57,842 bases of DNA, taken from contig JAGXFW010000028.1 of the NCBI GenBank assembly GCA_024637035.1, positions 1-57,842 on the forward strand, read 5' to 3'. Below the pieces are notes generated by a model. The model was given only the letters and a program-made list of their open reading frames with translations, did not search any database and was not told the DNA's origin. The position numbers and the translations under genes are program-made. The DNA comes from Actinomycetes bacterium. GTDB lineage: Bacteria; Actinomycetota; Thermoleophilia; RBG-16-64-13. The first letter of the stretch is position 1; each line of letters begins with the position of its first letter. Below, piece by piece: positions 25,789-34,360 of the stretch.

Positions 25789-26003
25789 GAGATGATCGCG
25801 AATATGTCCTCGTCGGTCAGCAGGTTGCGCGCCTCGGCGTACGGCAGAAGTTGAGTGCGCAGCTCACGGAACTCCTGAAGCGCCAGCTGGCGACGCAGAG
25901 CGTCGCGGACGACCTCGCTCCTGGTTCGGCCCGTGCGGGCCATCACCAAGCTCAGCGCGCTCTCCAAATCTTCATCCAGACGAATAGTCACGCTTTTCCC
26001 CAT
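25785..26003 (-). CDS. Ribbon-helix-helix antitoxin
   Basis: This 72-aa protein has the RHH strand (KSVTIRLDEDL) at the N-terminus and a helix pair (SEVVRDALRRQLAL). The C-terminus would neutralise the PIN toxin. ATG 26003 is chosen over an upstream in-frame start because the RHH strand begins there. Upstream, TGTAA recurs at 26003-26007 and 26013-26017 (10-bp spacing, one helical turn), and GTGTAACAC (26012-26020) is palindromic; both suit autoregulatory RHH binding. Confidence 0.75.
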   Translation of the reverse strand: MGKSVTIRLDEDLESALSLVMARTGRTRSEVVRDALRRQLALQEFRELRTQLLPYAEARNLLTDEDIFAIIS

Positions 26004-26267
26004 GTAAGACAGTGTAACACAACGCGTCCCGGGAGCGGCCACCCCGCAGGACACTCGTGAACCTGTTCAAGAGACTATCCCCGCTCGGGGTCCATGGGGA
26101 TGGGACTGTAGACCTACCTTGGCGGCGCCCCCACGCGACGCGCCGTGGACGACCTCGATCTGGGCGTGGCGCCTGACCGCCCGCCTTCGCCCGTGGCTGT
26201 CTGATCGGGCTGGCGACACGGGCCCGCCGACCGCCTGACTGGACACCCAACCCGTCGCCGTTCCCTC

Positions 26268-26296
26268 TTGACTTGCGGCAGAACCCTCCCTAGAAT
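26268..26296 (+). promoter_or_regulatory. Sigma70-type promoter of the ior operon
   Basis: TTGACT (26268-26273), 17-bp spacer, TAGAAT (26291-26296). Spacing and hexamers are close to consensus. The predicted start lies at about 26303, at the edge of a perfect dyad. Confidence 0.65.
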
Positions 26297-26303
26297 GAAA
26301 CCC

Positions 26304-26319
26304 GACTGTACGTACAGTC
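26304..26319. promoter_or_regulatory. Perfect 16-bp dyad, candidate TetR operator
   Basis: GACTGTACGTACAGTC is a perfect palindrome placed over the predicted transcription start. Size and position are typical of TetR-family operators. The operon encodes a TetR regulator (28999), so autoregulation is the simplest reading. I found no second copy near the paralogous regulator at 11381. Confidence 0.6.
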
Positions 26320-26504
26320 AGGAATGTGACCGAGTGGCCTGAGGGCCGCCGACGCAATCCAGAAGGGGTTCCTTTCGCGGGGGGTCGCGGAGCGCCGGTG
26401 CACAGTCGCTGGACATCCTCCTCCCCACATCGCGGAATCTCCTTGAGCCTGTTGATGGGCCGGTCAGCGGCCGCACTCCTTGACGGAAACGGAATGGGGG
26501 ACAT

Positions 26505-28400
26505 GTGAAGAAGCTCTTGTCCGGCAACGAAGCGATCGGCTACGGAGCCTACCTTGCGGGCTGCGGCTACGGGGTGGGCTATCCGGGGACGCCGAGCACC
26601 GAGATTCTCCAGTCATACAGCACCTACCCGGGCGTGCACGCGGAGTGGGCCACCAACGAGAAGGTGGCACTCGACGTGGCCACCGGCATCTCGTACGCGG
26701 GTGAGCGTGTCTTCTGCACCATGAAGCACGTCGGCCTGAATGTGGCCGCCGACTCGCTCTTCTCCATCGTCTTCACCGGCCCGCGCGGCGGACTCGTGGT
26801 CGCGGTGGCCGACGACCCCGGCATGCACAGCTCGCAGAACGAGCAGGATACCCGCCAGTACGGCCGGTTCGCCAAGTTGCCCGTGGTGGAGCCGGGCGAC
26901 AGCGCCGAAGGCGCCGAGTTCATGAGGGCGGCTTTCGAACTCAGCGAACAGTTCAAGACTCCGGTGATCATGCGGTCGGTCACACGCCTGTCGCACTCGC
27001 GCACGCCGCTCGAGGTCATGGACGAGTTGGTCCCCCTTCATGCAGCCCACGAGACCGTGAAGTACGACCGGGCCCCGAGCCAGCAGATCCCGCTCCCCAT
27101 GAACGCGCGCCGCATGCACCGCGAGGTCGAGCAGAAGATGTTGGACATCTCCGCTTGGGCGGAGGACTGCGAGCTGAACCGTATCGAGCCCGGCGGCTCC
27201 CGCCTCGGCATCGTGGCCAGCGGTATCGCCTACCAGTACGCCCGCGAGGTCTTCCCCGACGCGACGTTCTTGAAGTTGGGTCTGGCCTATCCGCTGCCCA
27301 ATGATCTGTTCCACACGCTTGCGGGCATGGTCGATCAGGTCGTGGTGGTCGAGGAACTCGACCCCATCTACGAGCACAACATCCGCCTGCTGGGCATCCC
27401 AGCCCGGGGCAAGGACATCTTCCCGCTCTGCGGTGAGTTCAGCACCGAACTGGTGCGCGAGCACGCCCTCGCCGCGGGTCTGATCGAGGCGCGAGTACCG
27501 GTCTCAACCAGCGGCGCCCCCATCGTGATCAACGGTCTGCCTGAAGACGCGGCGGCCGCGGTCTCTGGCGGTGCAGGCGACGCAGGCGACACCGCCGGCG
27601 ACGGCAACGGCAACGGCGGGGGCGACCTCGCCCTGCTCGACCCGGCGACTCTTCCCGGTCGCCCCCCGATGCTCTGCCCCGGTTGCGCCCACCGGCCCAT
27701 CTTCTACGTGCTGCAGCGTCTGCGCGCCATGGTCTTCGGCGACATCGGCTGCTACACGCTGGGCGCCGCGCCGCCCCTGAACGCCACTCACACCTGCGGA
27801 GCCATGGGCGCCGGTATCGGCGTGGTGCACGGCACCGATCTGGTTGGCGTCAAAGACCGCACCGTCGCGGTGATCGGCGACTCCACCTTCTTCCACGGCG
27901 GGCTGCCGCCGCTGGTGAACATCGCCTACAACAAGGGCGTGAGCACGGTGATCGTGCTCGACAACCGCATCACCGCCATGACCGGGCATCAGGCGAACCC
28001 GGGCACCGGGCACACCATGATGGGTGAAGAGAGCCCCACGGTGTCCATCGAAGCGGTGGCGCGGGCCTTCGGCTTCAGCAAGGTCGACACTCTCGACCCC
28101 TACGACCTCGACGAGGTGCGCCGGGTGCTCAAGGACCACCTCGACTCGACCGAGCCGTCGGTTGTCGTGGCCCGCTACAACTGCGTGCTCCAGACCAAGG
28201 AGCGCAACGCGGCGCCCCACGTGGACCTCGAGTTGTGCAACAACTGCGGCACCTGCTTGAACATCGGCTGCGCCCCCATCATCAACCGGGGCGACCACGT
28301 CGAGATCGACGACATCCTGTGCAACGGCTGCGATTACTGCGTGACCGTGTGCCCGCGCGACGCCATCGTGTCCAACCGGACCGACGGAGGTGAGGAGTGA
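26505..28400 (+). CDS. iorA: Indolepyruvate:ferredoxin oxidoreductase, alpha subunit
   Basis: This 631-aa protein has the fused alpha-beta layout of IorA: an N-terminal TPP-pyrimidine domain (GNEAIGYGAYLAG, YPGTPSTEIL), a TPP/Mg domain (GDIGCYTLG, AVIGDSTFFHGG) and two C-terminal [4Fe-4S] motifs (CNNCGTCLNIGC, CNGCDYCVTVCP). It oxidatively decarboxylates arylpyruvates (indolepyruvate, phenylpyruvate) to aryl-acetyl-CoA. The start is GTG 26505 behind TGGGGGA. A Gly/Asp/Asn-rich insertion of about 25 residues (27,560-27,635) interrupts the linker. It overlaps iorB by 1 bp. Confidence 0.85.
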   Translation: MKKLLSGNEAIGYGAYLAGCGYGVGYPGTPSTEILQSYSTYPGVHAEWATNEKVALDVATGISYAGERVFCTMKHVGLNVAADSLFSIVFTGPRGGLVVAVADDPGMHSSQNEQDTRQYGRFAKLPVVEPGDSAEGAEFMRAAFELSEQFKTPVIMRSVTRLSHSRTPLEVMDELVPLHAAHETVKYDRAPSQQIPLPMNARRMHREVEQKMLDISAWAEDCELNRIEPGGSRLGIVASGIAYQYAREVFPDATFLKLGLAYPLPNDLFHTLAGMVDQVVVVEELDPIYEHNIRLLGIPARGKDIFPLCGEFSTELVREHALAAGLIEARVPVSTSGAPIVINGLPEDAAAAVSGGAGDAGDTAGDGNGNGGGDLALLDPATLPGRPPMLCPGCAHRPIFYVLQRLRAMVFGDIGCYTLGAAPPLNATHTCGAMGAGIGVVHGTDLVGVKDRTVAVIGDSTFFHGGLPPLVNIAYNKGVSTVIVLDNRITAMTGHQANPGTGHTMMGEESPTVSIEAVARAFGFSKVDTLDPYDLDEVRRVLKDHLDSTEPSVVVARYNCVLQTKERNAAPHVDLELCNNCGTCLNIGCAPIINRGDHVEIDDILCNGCDYCVTVCPRDAIVSNRTDGGEE

Positions 28401-29002
28401 TGGCTTTGGAGAAGATCGATTTCGTGCTGGCGGGAGTCGGCGGACAGGGGACTATCCTGGCCAGCGACATCTTGGTGGAAGTGGGCCTCGAGGCCGGCTA
28501 CGACGTGAAGAAGTCGGAAGTGCACGGCATGGCTCAGCGCGGCGGTGGCGTTGAGAGCCAGGTCCGTTGGGGCGAGAAGGTCTACTCGGCCACAGTGGAG
28601 AAGGGCGAAGTGGACTTCCTCCTCGGCTTCGAGATGCTCGAGGTCGCACGGTGGATCGACTTCCTGAAGCCCGGCGGCGATGTGATCGTGAACCGCTACC
28701 GTATACCCCCGCCGCCCGTGAACATGGGCGTGGCCAAGTACCCGGACGAGAGCGAGATCCAGCGCCTCCTGCTAACCCGCGCCGGCCGGCTCGTGTGGGT
28801 GGGCGCCACCGACGTGGCCCGCGAACTCGGCAACGCTGCCCTTTCGGGCGTGGTGCTGCTCGGCGTGCTCGCTTCCGACCTGGGCATGGAACACGACCTG
28901 TGGCTCGGTGTGATCGAGCGGCTGGTGCCCGAGCGCTTCGTGGCCCTGAACAGGGAAGCCTTCTCGCGAGGCACCGCGATCGGTGCGGAGATGCTCGTGT
29001 GA
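28400..29002 (+). CDS. iorB: Indolepyruvate:ferredoxin oxidoreductase, beta subunit
   Basis: This 200-aa protein has the gamma-type signature (LAGVGGQGTILASDIL) and the conserved SEVHGMAQRGGGVESQVRWG segment of IorB. It partners IorA. ATG 28400 overlaps the iorA stop (TGATG) and has GAGGTGAGG upstream. Its 3' end overlaps the TetR start by GTGA, so the regulator is translated with the enzyme. Confidence 0.85.
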   Translation: MALEKIDFVLAGVGGQGTILASDILVEVGLEAGYDVKKSEVHGMAQRGGGVESQVRWGEKVYSATVEKGEVDFLLGFEMLEVARWIDFLKPGGDVIVNRYRIPPPPVNMGVAKYPDESEIQRLLLTRAGRLVWVGATDVARELGNAALSGVVLLGVLASDLGMEHDLWLGVIERLVPERFVALNREAFSRGTAIGAEMLV

Positions 29003-29604
29003 GACAGCGGACGGCCGAGCCCACCAAGCGAGAGGTGATCGTAGAGTCGGCCCTCCGGCTCATCCTCAAGAAGGGCTATGACGGCACCACCGTCGACGAG
29101 GTGGCTCAGCTCTCCGGGGTGAGCAAGGGCCTCGTGTCCTACCACTACCCCAAGAAGGAGAACCTCTTCCGTGCGGTGCTCGAGAAGATCGTGGGGAAAC
29201 TGGATGGCGAGCTCAAGGAGATCTACGAGAGCGACGCCTCGGCGCGCGAGCGGTTGCAGCAGAACTTCCGCAACCTGTTCGACAGCGAGGAGCGTACTCG
29301 TCACTACTACATCGTGCTGGTGGACTTCCTGGCGCAGGCGCCGCGGGAAGCCTGCGTGCGCAACTACACTCGGGTGATCTACCAGACCGTGCTGCGCTAC
29401 GTGGAGATGACCATCGCCGACGGCGTGCGGAACGGAGAGTTCCGCCCCGTGGACGTGAAGCTCGAGGCGGCGACCGTCGTGGCCCTCACCGAGGGGTTCG
29501 TCTTCCAGTGGCTGTTCAACCCCGACGGCGTCACCCTCGAACAGGCCTACACGGTGAGCGACGACCACATGACCCTACACCTTCTTTCGGAGGCATCCGC
29601 ATGA
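28999..29604 (+). CDS. TetR-family regulator of the ior/acyl-CoA operon
   Basis: This 201-aa protein starts at GTG 28999 (GTGA overlap with iorB). Its HTH lies at residues about 8-55 (TTVDEVAQLSGVSKGLVSYHY), followed by a helical ligand domain. It is a paralogue of the TetR protein at 11381. Lying inside the operon behind a promoter with a perfect dyad, it is the likely repressor that senses an operon metabolite, perhaps an acyl- or aryl-CoA. It overlaps the CoA-transferase gene by ATGA. Confidence 0.85.
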   Translation: MRQRTAEPTKREVIVESALRLILKKGYDGTTVDEVAQLSGVSKGLVSYHYPKKENLFRAVLEKIVGKLDGELKEIYESDASARERLQQNFRNLFDSEERTRHYYIVLVDFLAQAPREACVRNYTRVIYQTVLRYVEMTIADGVRNGEFRPVDVKLEAATVVALTEGFVFQWLFNPDGVTLEQAYTVSDDHMTLHLLSEASA

Positions 29605-30809
29605 GTGACAGCCCGCAGGGCATCTTTTCCGGCCTCACCGTGCTCAGCCTGGAGCAGGCCACCGTCCTCCCCTACCTCACGTACCGCTTCGCCCAGGACG
29701 GCGTGCGGGTGATCCGCCTCGAACACCCGAAGATGTGCGACCCGAACCGGCTGATCGGCGAGCCGTTCCGCGAGGGCGAGAAGAAGATGAACAGCTACTT
29801 CTTCGCGGTGAACTGTGGCAAGGAGGCGCTCACCCTCAACCTGAAGGACCCGCGGGCTCGGGAGCTCCTCCTGCGCCTCATCGTGGAACTCGATGTGGAC
29901 GTGTTCGCCACCAACCAGCTCCCTAAGAACTACGAGCCGCTCGGCATCGACTTCGCCACGCTGAGCGAGGCCAAGCCCGACCTGATCTGGCTGGGCATCA
30001 CCGGCTTCGGCCCCGACTCGAACGAGGCGGCCTACGACCCCATCCTGCAGGCGCGCGGCGGTCTCATGGACCTCACCGGCGAGGCCGGGCACGATCCGCA
30101 GGTGGTGGGTATCCCGCTCCCCGACATGGGCACGAGCGAGCACGCCTACGGCCAGGTGATGAAGGCGCTCTACGAGCGGGCGCTCACGGGGCTGGGGTCG
30201 CGCATCGACATGGCCATGATCGACTCGACGGCTTCGTGGCTCACGCAGCCCATCACCATGGCCCGCACCTTCGGGCGCACCATGACCCGTCGCGGCAACA
30301 CGCACGAGTTCTTCGGCCCGGTGAGCGTGTTTCCGTCGTCCGATGGCTACGTGTACATCGCTCTGGGCAACGACGTGCAGTGGCAGCGGCTCCTGGCGGT
30401 GCCCGGCTTCGAAGGCATGGCTGACCCGGCCTACGAGACCAACGCCGGCCGCATCGTCGACATGGCTGAGTTGAACAAGAAGCTGGCGGCCGTCACCGCC
30501 ACATTCAGTACAGCGCAGCTGCTCGGTACTTTCCGCGAGGCCACCATCCCCATCGCCGACGTGCAGAACGTGCACCAGGTGTGCGAGGACCCGGCCATCG
30601 CCCCGAAACTGCTGCACAGCGTGGACCCGGTCACCGGCTTCGAGGTGACCTTGGCGCCGCCGCCGGTGCGCACCCCGTTCCTCGAGGCGAGCGGCGGCAT
30701 GATGAAGTTCCCGCCCCGGCTCGGCGAGCACAACGAGGCCATCTTCGGTGGGGCACTCGGCTTGAGCGGCGAAGAGTTGGCGGCCCTGGCCGCCGACGGC
30801 GCGATCTAG
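29601..30809 (+). CDS. Class III (CaiB/BaiF) CoA-transferase
   Basis: This 402-aa protein has the family III layout: LEQATVLPYLTYRFAQDGVRVIRLEHP at the N-terminus, LNLKDPRARELL, GFGPDSNEAAYDPILQARGG, and a candidate catalytic Asp in IPLPDMG near residue 174, in the position of Asp169 of formyl-CoA transferase. It would move CoA between a carboxylic acid and an acyl-CoA, activating a substrate without ATP. An acyl-CoA dehydrogenase follows 9 bp downstream. Confidence 0.85.
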   Translation: MSDSPQGIFSGLTVLSLEQATVLPYLTYRFAQDGVRVIRLEHPKMCDPNRLIGEPFREGEKKMNSYFFAVNCGKEALTLNLKDPRARELLLRLIVELDVDVFATNQLPKNYEPLGIDFATLSEAKPDLIWLGITGFGPDSNEAAYDPILQARGGLMDLTGEAGHDPQVVGIPLPDMGTSEHAYGQVMKALYERALTGLGSRIDMAMIDSTASWLTQPITMARTFGRTMTRRGNTHEFFGPVSVFPSSDGYVYIALGNDVQWQRLLAVPGFEGMADPAYETNAGRIVDMAELNKKLAAVTATFSTAQLLGTFREATIPIADVQNVHQVCEDPAIAPKLLHSVDPVTGFEVTLAPPPVRTPFLEASGGMMKFPPRLGEHNEAIFGGALGLSGEELAALAADGAI

Positions 30810-30818
30810 GAGGCGGGC

Positions 30819-31970
30819 GTGGATTTCCGGTTGACCGAAGAGCAGGAGTTCTTCCAGAGGACGGTAGCCGACACCGTGGACCGCATGATCATGCCCCACG
30901 TGGAGCACATCGACGAGAGCGACGAGTTCCCCATGGAGCTCTGGAAAGAGTTCACGTCGCTGGGCTACTTGGGCCTGCGCTACCCCGAGGAGTTGGGCGG
31001 CATGGCGGCCGACACGGTCACCAGCATGATCTTCTACGAGGAACTGAGCCGGGCGTCCATCGGCTTCGCGCAGTCCGTGATCATGAACATGCTCATGGGC
31101 ACCCACCTCGTCTACCGCTGGGGGAGCGACGAGATCAAGGAGCGCTGTCTTCTCCCGGCGCTTCGCGGCGAGAAGATCGCCACGGTGTGCTTCACGGAAG
31201 ACCAGTCGGGCTCCGACCTCGCCGGCACGCGCACCAGCGCCAAGAAGGTGGACGGCGGCTGGGTGCTGAACGGCACCAAGAACTGGATCACGAACGGCCC
31301 ATTGGCCGACTTCGCCACCGTGCTCGCCACCACCGACCCTTCCAAGGGGATGAAGGCCCTCAACTTCTTCCTCGTCGAGAAGGGCACGCCCGGCTTCTCG
31401 GCCGGTCAGGTGCTGCACAAACTCGGCTGCCGGGGCACGGTCACCGGCGAATTGGTATTCGAGGACGTGTTCGTGCCCGACGAGAACCTGCTCGGCGCGG
31501 AAGAGGGCAAGGGCGTGGTCTACCTGGGTGAGATCTTGAACGAGATCCGCTGCATGACCGGCGCCATGGGCATGGGCTTGGCCCGCACCGCCTTCGACGA
31601 CGGTCTGGACTACGCCCGTAAGCGCGTGGCCTTCGGCAAGACCATCGGTGAGTTCCAGCTGATCCGCTCGAAGTTCGCCGAGATGGCCACCGAGATGGAG
31701 GCCGCCCGCCTGCTGCTCTACAAGGCGGCGTGGATGATCGACCAGGGCGAGCAACCCAAGCTGGAAGCGGCCATGGCGAAGATGTTCTGCGTGGAGACGT
31801 GCTGCAAGGTGGTGGACGAGGTCACCCGCATCTACGGAGCCAACGGCTTCGCCCACGAATACGGGCCGCAGCGGTACTTCCGCGACGCGCGCTTCCTCCT
31901 GTACGGCGGCGGCACGCACGAGATCCTGAAGAACTTCCTGGGTAAGGAGATCCTGGGCGGCAAGCGCTGA
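30819..31970 (+). CDS. Acyl-CoA dehydrogenase
   Basis: This 383-aa FAD enzyme has the usual segments (CFTEDQSGSDL, NGTKNWITNG, RVAFGKTIGEFQLI, IYGANGFAHEY). At the end, the common YEGT motif with its catalytic Glu reads YGGGT (362-366). As in isovaleryl-CoA and long-chain acyl-CoA dehydrogenases, a Glu lies instead in the LNEIR segment (Glu242), aligning by eye with Glu254 of human isovaleryl-CoA dehydrogenase. It probably dehydrogenates a branched or aryl-alkyl acyl-CoA and passes electrons to the EtfAB encoded 150 bp downstream. Confidence 0.85.
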   Translation: MDFRLTEEQEFFQRTVADTVDRMIMPHVEHIDESDEFPMELWKEFTSLGYLGLRYPEELGGMAADTVTSMIFYEELSRASIGFAQSVIMNMLMGTHLVYRWGSDEIKERCLLPALRGEKIATVCFTEDQSGSDLAGTRTSAKKVDGGWVLNGTKNWITNGPLADFATVLATTDPSKGMKALNFFLVEKGTPGFSAGQVLHKLGCRGTVTGELVFEDVFVPDENLLGAEEGKGVVYLGEILNEIRCMTGAMGMGLARTAFDDGLDYARKRVAFGKTIGEFQLIRSKFAEMATEMEAARLLLYKAAWMIDQGEQPKLEAAMAKMFCVETCCKVVDEVTRIYGANGFAHEYGPQRYFRDARFLLYGGGTHEILKNFLGKEILGGKR

Positions 31971-31979
31971 AGCCACGCC

Positions 31980-32001
31980 GGCGGCGACGGGAGCCGCCGC
32001 C
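31980..32001 (+). terminator. GC hairpin after acyl-CoA dehydrogenase
   Basis: GGCGGC (31980-31985) pairs with GCCGCC (31993-31998). A second inverted repeat follows (GATGGC/GCCATC near 32032-32050). There is no T-run. These may partly end the ior-acd transcript before etfB. Confidence 0.3.
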
Positions 32002-32122
32002 TGTGCGGGCCCCCGGACTAGCGCCGGAGGCGATGGCGCCGCCGCCATCCGCGGTCACCATGCCGGGCGCGACGGGGCGGAACCAGCGCCCCACTGAATA
32101 CGGAGCGAGGAGGGGGTAGGCA

Positions 32123-32887
32123 GTGAGAGTGGTCGTACTGGTGAAGGAGGTGCCCGACCTGGAAGCCGCAGTCAAGGTGACTGGGGACGGGTCGGGCCTC
32201 GAGGTCGAGAAGCGCCGCGGGCTGAACTTCTTCGACGAGATAGCCGTGGAAGCCGCGCTGAAGCTCAAGGAGAGCCACGGTGCCGTCACCACGGCCGTCG
32301 GCGCGAGCGCCGGCGCCGGCGTGGAGGCCATGCGCCGCGCGGTCGCCATGGGCATCGAGACCCCGCTCCTTGTGGACGACCCCGCCCTCGACGGCGCCGA
32401 CTCCCTCACCGTCGCCCGGGCGCTGGCCGCGGCGATCGCCCTCGAGCCCGCAGATCTGGTGATCGCCGGCAAGCAGGCCACCGACGACGAGGCCGGCCTT
32501 GTGGGTCCCATGGTCGCCGAGATCCTCGGCCTGCCCTGCGCGACGCGGGCCATCGGCCTCGAGGTCGAAGACGGCTTCGTGCTCGTGACCCGCGAGATCG
32601 ACGGCGGCGAAGAGGTCGTCCGCCTGCCGTTGCCCGCCCTCATCACCGCCGAGAAGGGTCTGGCTGAGCCCCGCGTACCCGGCATGGCCGGCACGATGAA
32701 GGCCATGAAGGTACAGATCGAGCGCACCGACCTGGCCACGCTCGGAGTGCAGGCCCACCCGGTATTGCCGGTGGCCGCGTACCGCACCGTCGGGAAGCGT
32801 CCCCCGGTGAAGATGATCGAGGGCGAGCCCGCCGATGCGGCCGCCGAACTCGTACGCCTGCTCAGGCAGGAGGCGAAGGTACTGTGA
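32123..32887 (+). CDS. etfB: Electron transfer flavoprotein, beta subunit
   Basis: This 254-aa protein starts MRVVVLVKEVPD and has NFFDEIAVEAALKLKE and the GKQATDDEAGLVGPMVAE adenine-nucleotide loop of EtfB. With EtfA it accepts electrons from the acyl-CoA dehydrogenase. GTG 32123 follows AGGAGGGGG. It overlaps etfA by GTGA. Whether the pair is a plain or bifurcating ETF cannot be settled by eye. Confidence 0.85.
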   Translation: MRVVVLVKEVPDLEAAVKVTGDGSGLEVEKRRGLNFFDEIAVEAALKLKESHGAVTTAVGASAGAGVEAMRRAVAMGIETPLLVDDPALDGADSLTVARALAAAIALEPADLVIAGKQATDDEAGLVGPMVAEILGLPCATRAIGLEVEDGFVLVTREIDGGEEVVRLPLPALITAEKGLAEPRVPGMAGTMKAMKVQIERTDLATLGVQAHPVLPVAAYRTVGKRPPVKMIEGEPADAAAELVRLLRQEAKVL

Positions 32888-33924
32888 GCGGCCTCTACGT
32901 CATCTGCGAAGCCCGGGGCGAGGAATTCCGCCCCGCCACCTACGAACTCCTGGCCGTGGCCCGGGCGATCACCGCCGCCACGGACGGCGAAGTGACCGCC
33001 GTGGTGGCCGGCCCCGAGGTCGCCCTGAAGTCGAAGCTCGAGGGCCTGGCTCATCGGGTGCTGGCGCTGACCGCGCCGGAACTCACCCCCTTCTCCGCCG
33101 ACTCCTGGGTGGACGCGCTCGCCACCGCCATCGAGGCGGGCTCACCGCGTGCCGTGCTCTTCGGAGAGGGCGGCCGCACGCGTGAGGTCATGCCGCGACT
33201 GGCGGCGCGCCTCGGCGCCTGGGCGCTCTCGAACTGCGTGGACCTGCGCGTGAGTGGCGCCGCCGCCGCCGGTGCGGGCTCCGTGGAGGCTGGTGACTCC
33301 GGTGCCACTGGTGGAGCCGCCGATGGCGCCGCCCTCGAGGTCTCGCGGCCGGTGTACGGCGGCAAAGCCTACGTGACCAACCTGGTGCCCGCGGACGGCC
33401 TGCTGTTGGCCGCCTTCCGCCCGCACAGCTTCGACGCCGGCATGGCGCCGGCGGGCCTTACCACTGCCGTGGAAGAGGTGGCGGCGCCGGTGGCGGCCTC
33501 GCGGGTGGAACTGGTGGAGCGCCGCGAAGGTGGGCCCCGCAAGGCCGATCTCACCGAGGCCGCCGTGGTGGTGACCGGGGGGCGCGGCATGAAAGGCCCC
33601 GAGAACTTCGGGCTGCTGGAAGATCTGGCGGCCGCGCTGGAAGGGGCCGTGGGCTACAGCCGGGCCCTGGTCGACGCAGGGCTCGCCGAGCACGCCTTCC
33701 AAGTAGGCAAGAGCGGCAAGACGGTGTCCCCCACGCTCTACATCGCGTGCGGCGTGTCGGGGGCCATCCACCACATCATGGGCATGGACACGGCCAAGGT
33801 CGTGGTCGCCATCAACATCGATCCCACGGCGCCCATCTTCGAGTATGCCGACTACGGGGTCGTCGGCGACGTACTGCAGGTGCTTCCGGCGCTGACCGAG
33901 CAGGTCCGCGCCGCCACGAGTTGA
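32884..33924 (+). CDS. etfA: Electron transfer flavoprotein, alpha subunit
   Basis: This 346-aa protein has the C-terminal FAD domain motifs GRGMKGPENFGLLEDLA, VGKSGKTVSP, LYIACGVSGAIHH and NIDPTAPIFEYADYGVVGD. An insertion of about 30 residues rich in Ala, Gly and Ser (33,250-33,345) lies in the N-terminal domain where typical EtfA proteins have a short loop. It overlaps etfB and is followed after 22 bp by the mutase small subunit. Confidence 0.85.
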   Translation: MSGLYVICEARGEEFRPATYELLAVARAITAATDGEVTAVVAGPEVALKSKLEGLAHRVLALTAPELTPFSADSWVDALATAIEAGSPRAVLFGEGGRTREVMPRLAARLGAWALSNCVDLRVSGAAAAGAGSVEAGDSGATGGAADGAALEVSRPVYGGKAYVTNLVPADGLLLAAFRPHSFDAGMAPAGLTTAVEEVAAPVAASRVELVERREGGPRKADLTEAAVVVTGGRGMKGPENFGLLEDLAAALEGAVGYSRALVDAGLAEHAFQVGKSGKTVSPTLYIACGVSGAIHHIMGMDTAKVVVAINIDPTAPIFEYADYGVVGDVLQVLPALTEQVRAATS

Positions 33925-33946
33925 TAGGTCGAGGGAGAGATGACGA

Positions 33947-34354
33947 GTGAATGAGACGGTTAGGGTCTCGCCAGTGAAAGTCTTGCTGGCCAAGCCGGGT
34001 CTGGACGGACACGACCGGGGCGCGAAGGTCGTGGCCATCGCCATGAAGGAGGCGGGCATGGAGGTGGTCTACATGGGCCTTCACCAGACGCTCGAGGCCA
34101 TCGTGGCGGCGGCCGTGCAGGAGGACGTGGACGTCATCGGCATCTCCATCCTCTCGGGCGGGCACCTTCCCATCTGCCGCAGGCTCATGGAGCTGCTGGC
34201 CGCGGAGGGCGTCGACGACATCGCCGTCTGCGTGGGCGGGGTCATCCCCAAGCGGGACGTGGCCGTTCTCCAGGAGATGGGCGTCAAGGGGGTCTTCCCC
34301 GGTGGCGCCGACCTGCATAAGATGACCGACGCCATCAAGGCGCTGGTGGGTTAG
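33947..34354 (+). CDS. Methylmalonyl-CoA mutase B12-binding subunit (separate polypeptide)
   Basis: This 135-aa cobalamin domain has the lower-ligand motif LDGHDRG near residue 21, then SILSGGH and a GGVIP loop, the three signatures of B12-dependent mutases. It is expressed separately from the catalytic subunit encoded 6 bp downstream, as in archaeal and many bacterial methylmalonyl-CoA mutases. GTG 33947 is the likely start. Confidence 0.85.
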   Translation: MNETVRVSPVKVLLAKPGLDGHDRGAKVVAIAMKEAGMEVVYMGLHQTLEAIVAAAVQEDVDVIGISILSGGHLPICRRLMELLAAEGVDDIAVCVGGVIPKRDVAVLQEMGVKGVFPGGADLHKMTDAIKALVG

Positions 34355-34360
34355 GAGCCT

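Larger units (their letters stand above)
26004..26504. other. Divergent regulatory region between antitoxin and iorA
   Basis: This 501-bp stretch has no credible gene. The left end holds the antitoxin promoter/operator. The right half holds the iorA promoter and dyad listed separately, followed by a leader of about 200 nt. I see no recognisable riboswitch. Confidence 0.5.

Noticed and set aside
30819-31970. Acyl-CoA dehydrogenase inactive because the YEGT Glu is missing
   Set aside because: Glu242 occupies the alternative catalytic position known from isovaleryl- and long-chain acyl-CoA dehydrogenases.
29547-32048. An 833-codon antisense frame opposite the CoA-transferase and acyl-CoA dehydrogenase
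   Set aside because: Same GC-frame effect; no motifs, no Shine-Dalgarno, and it covers two well-defined sense genes.
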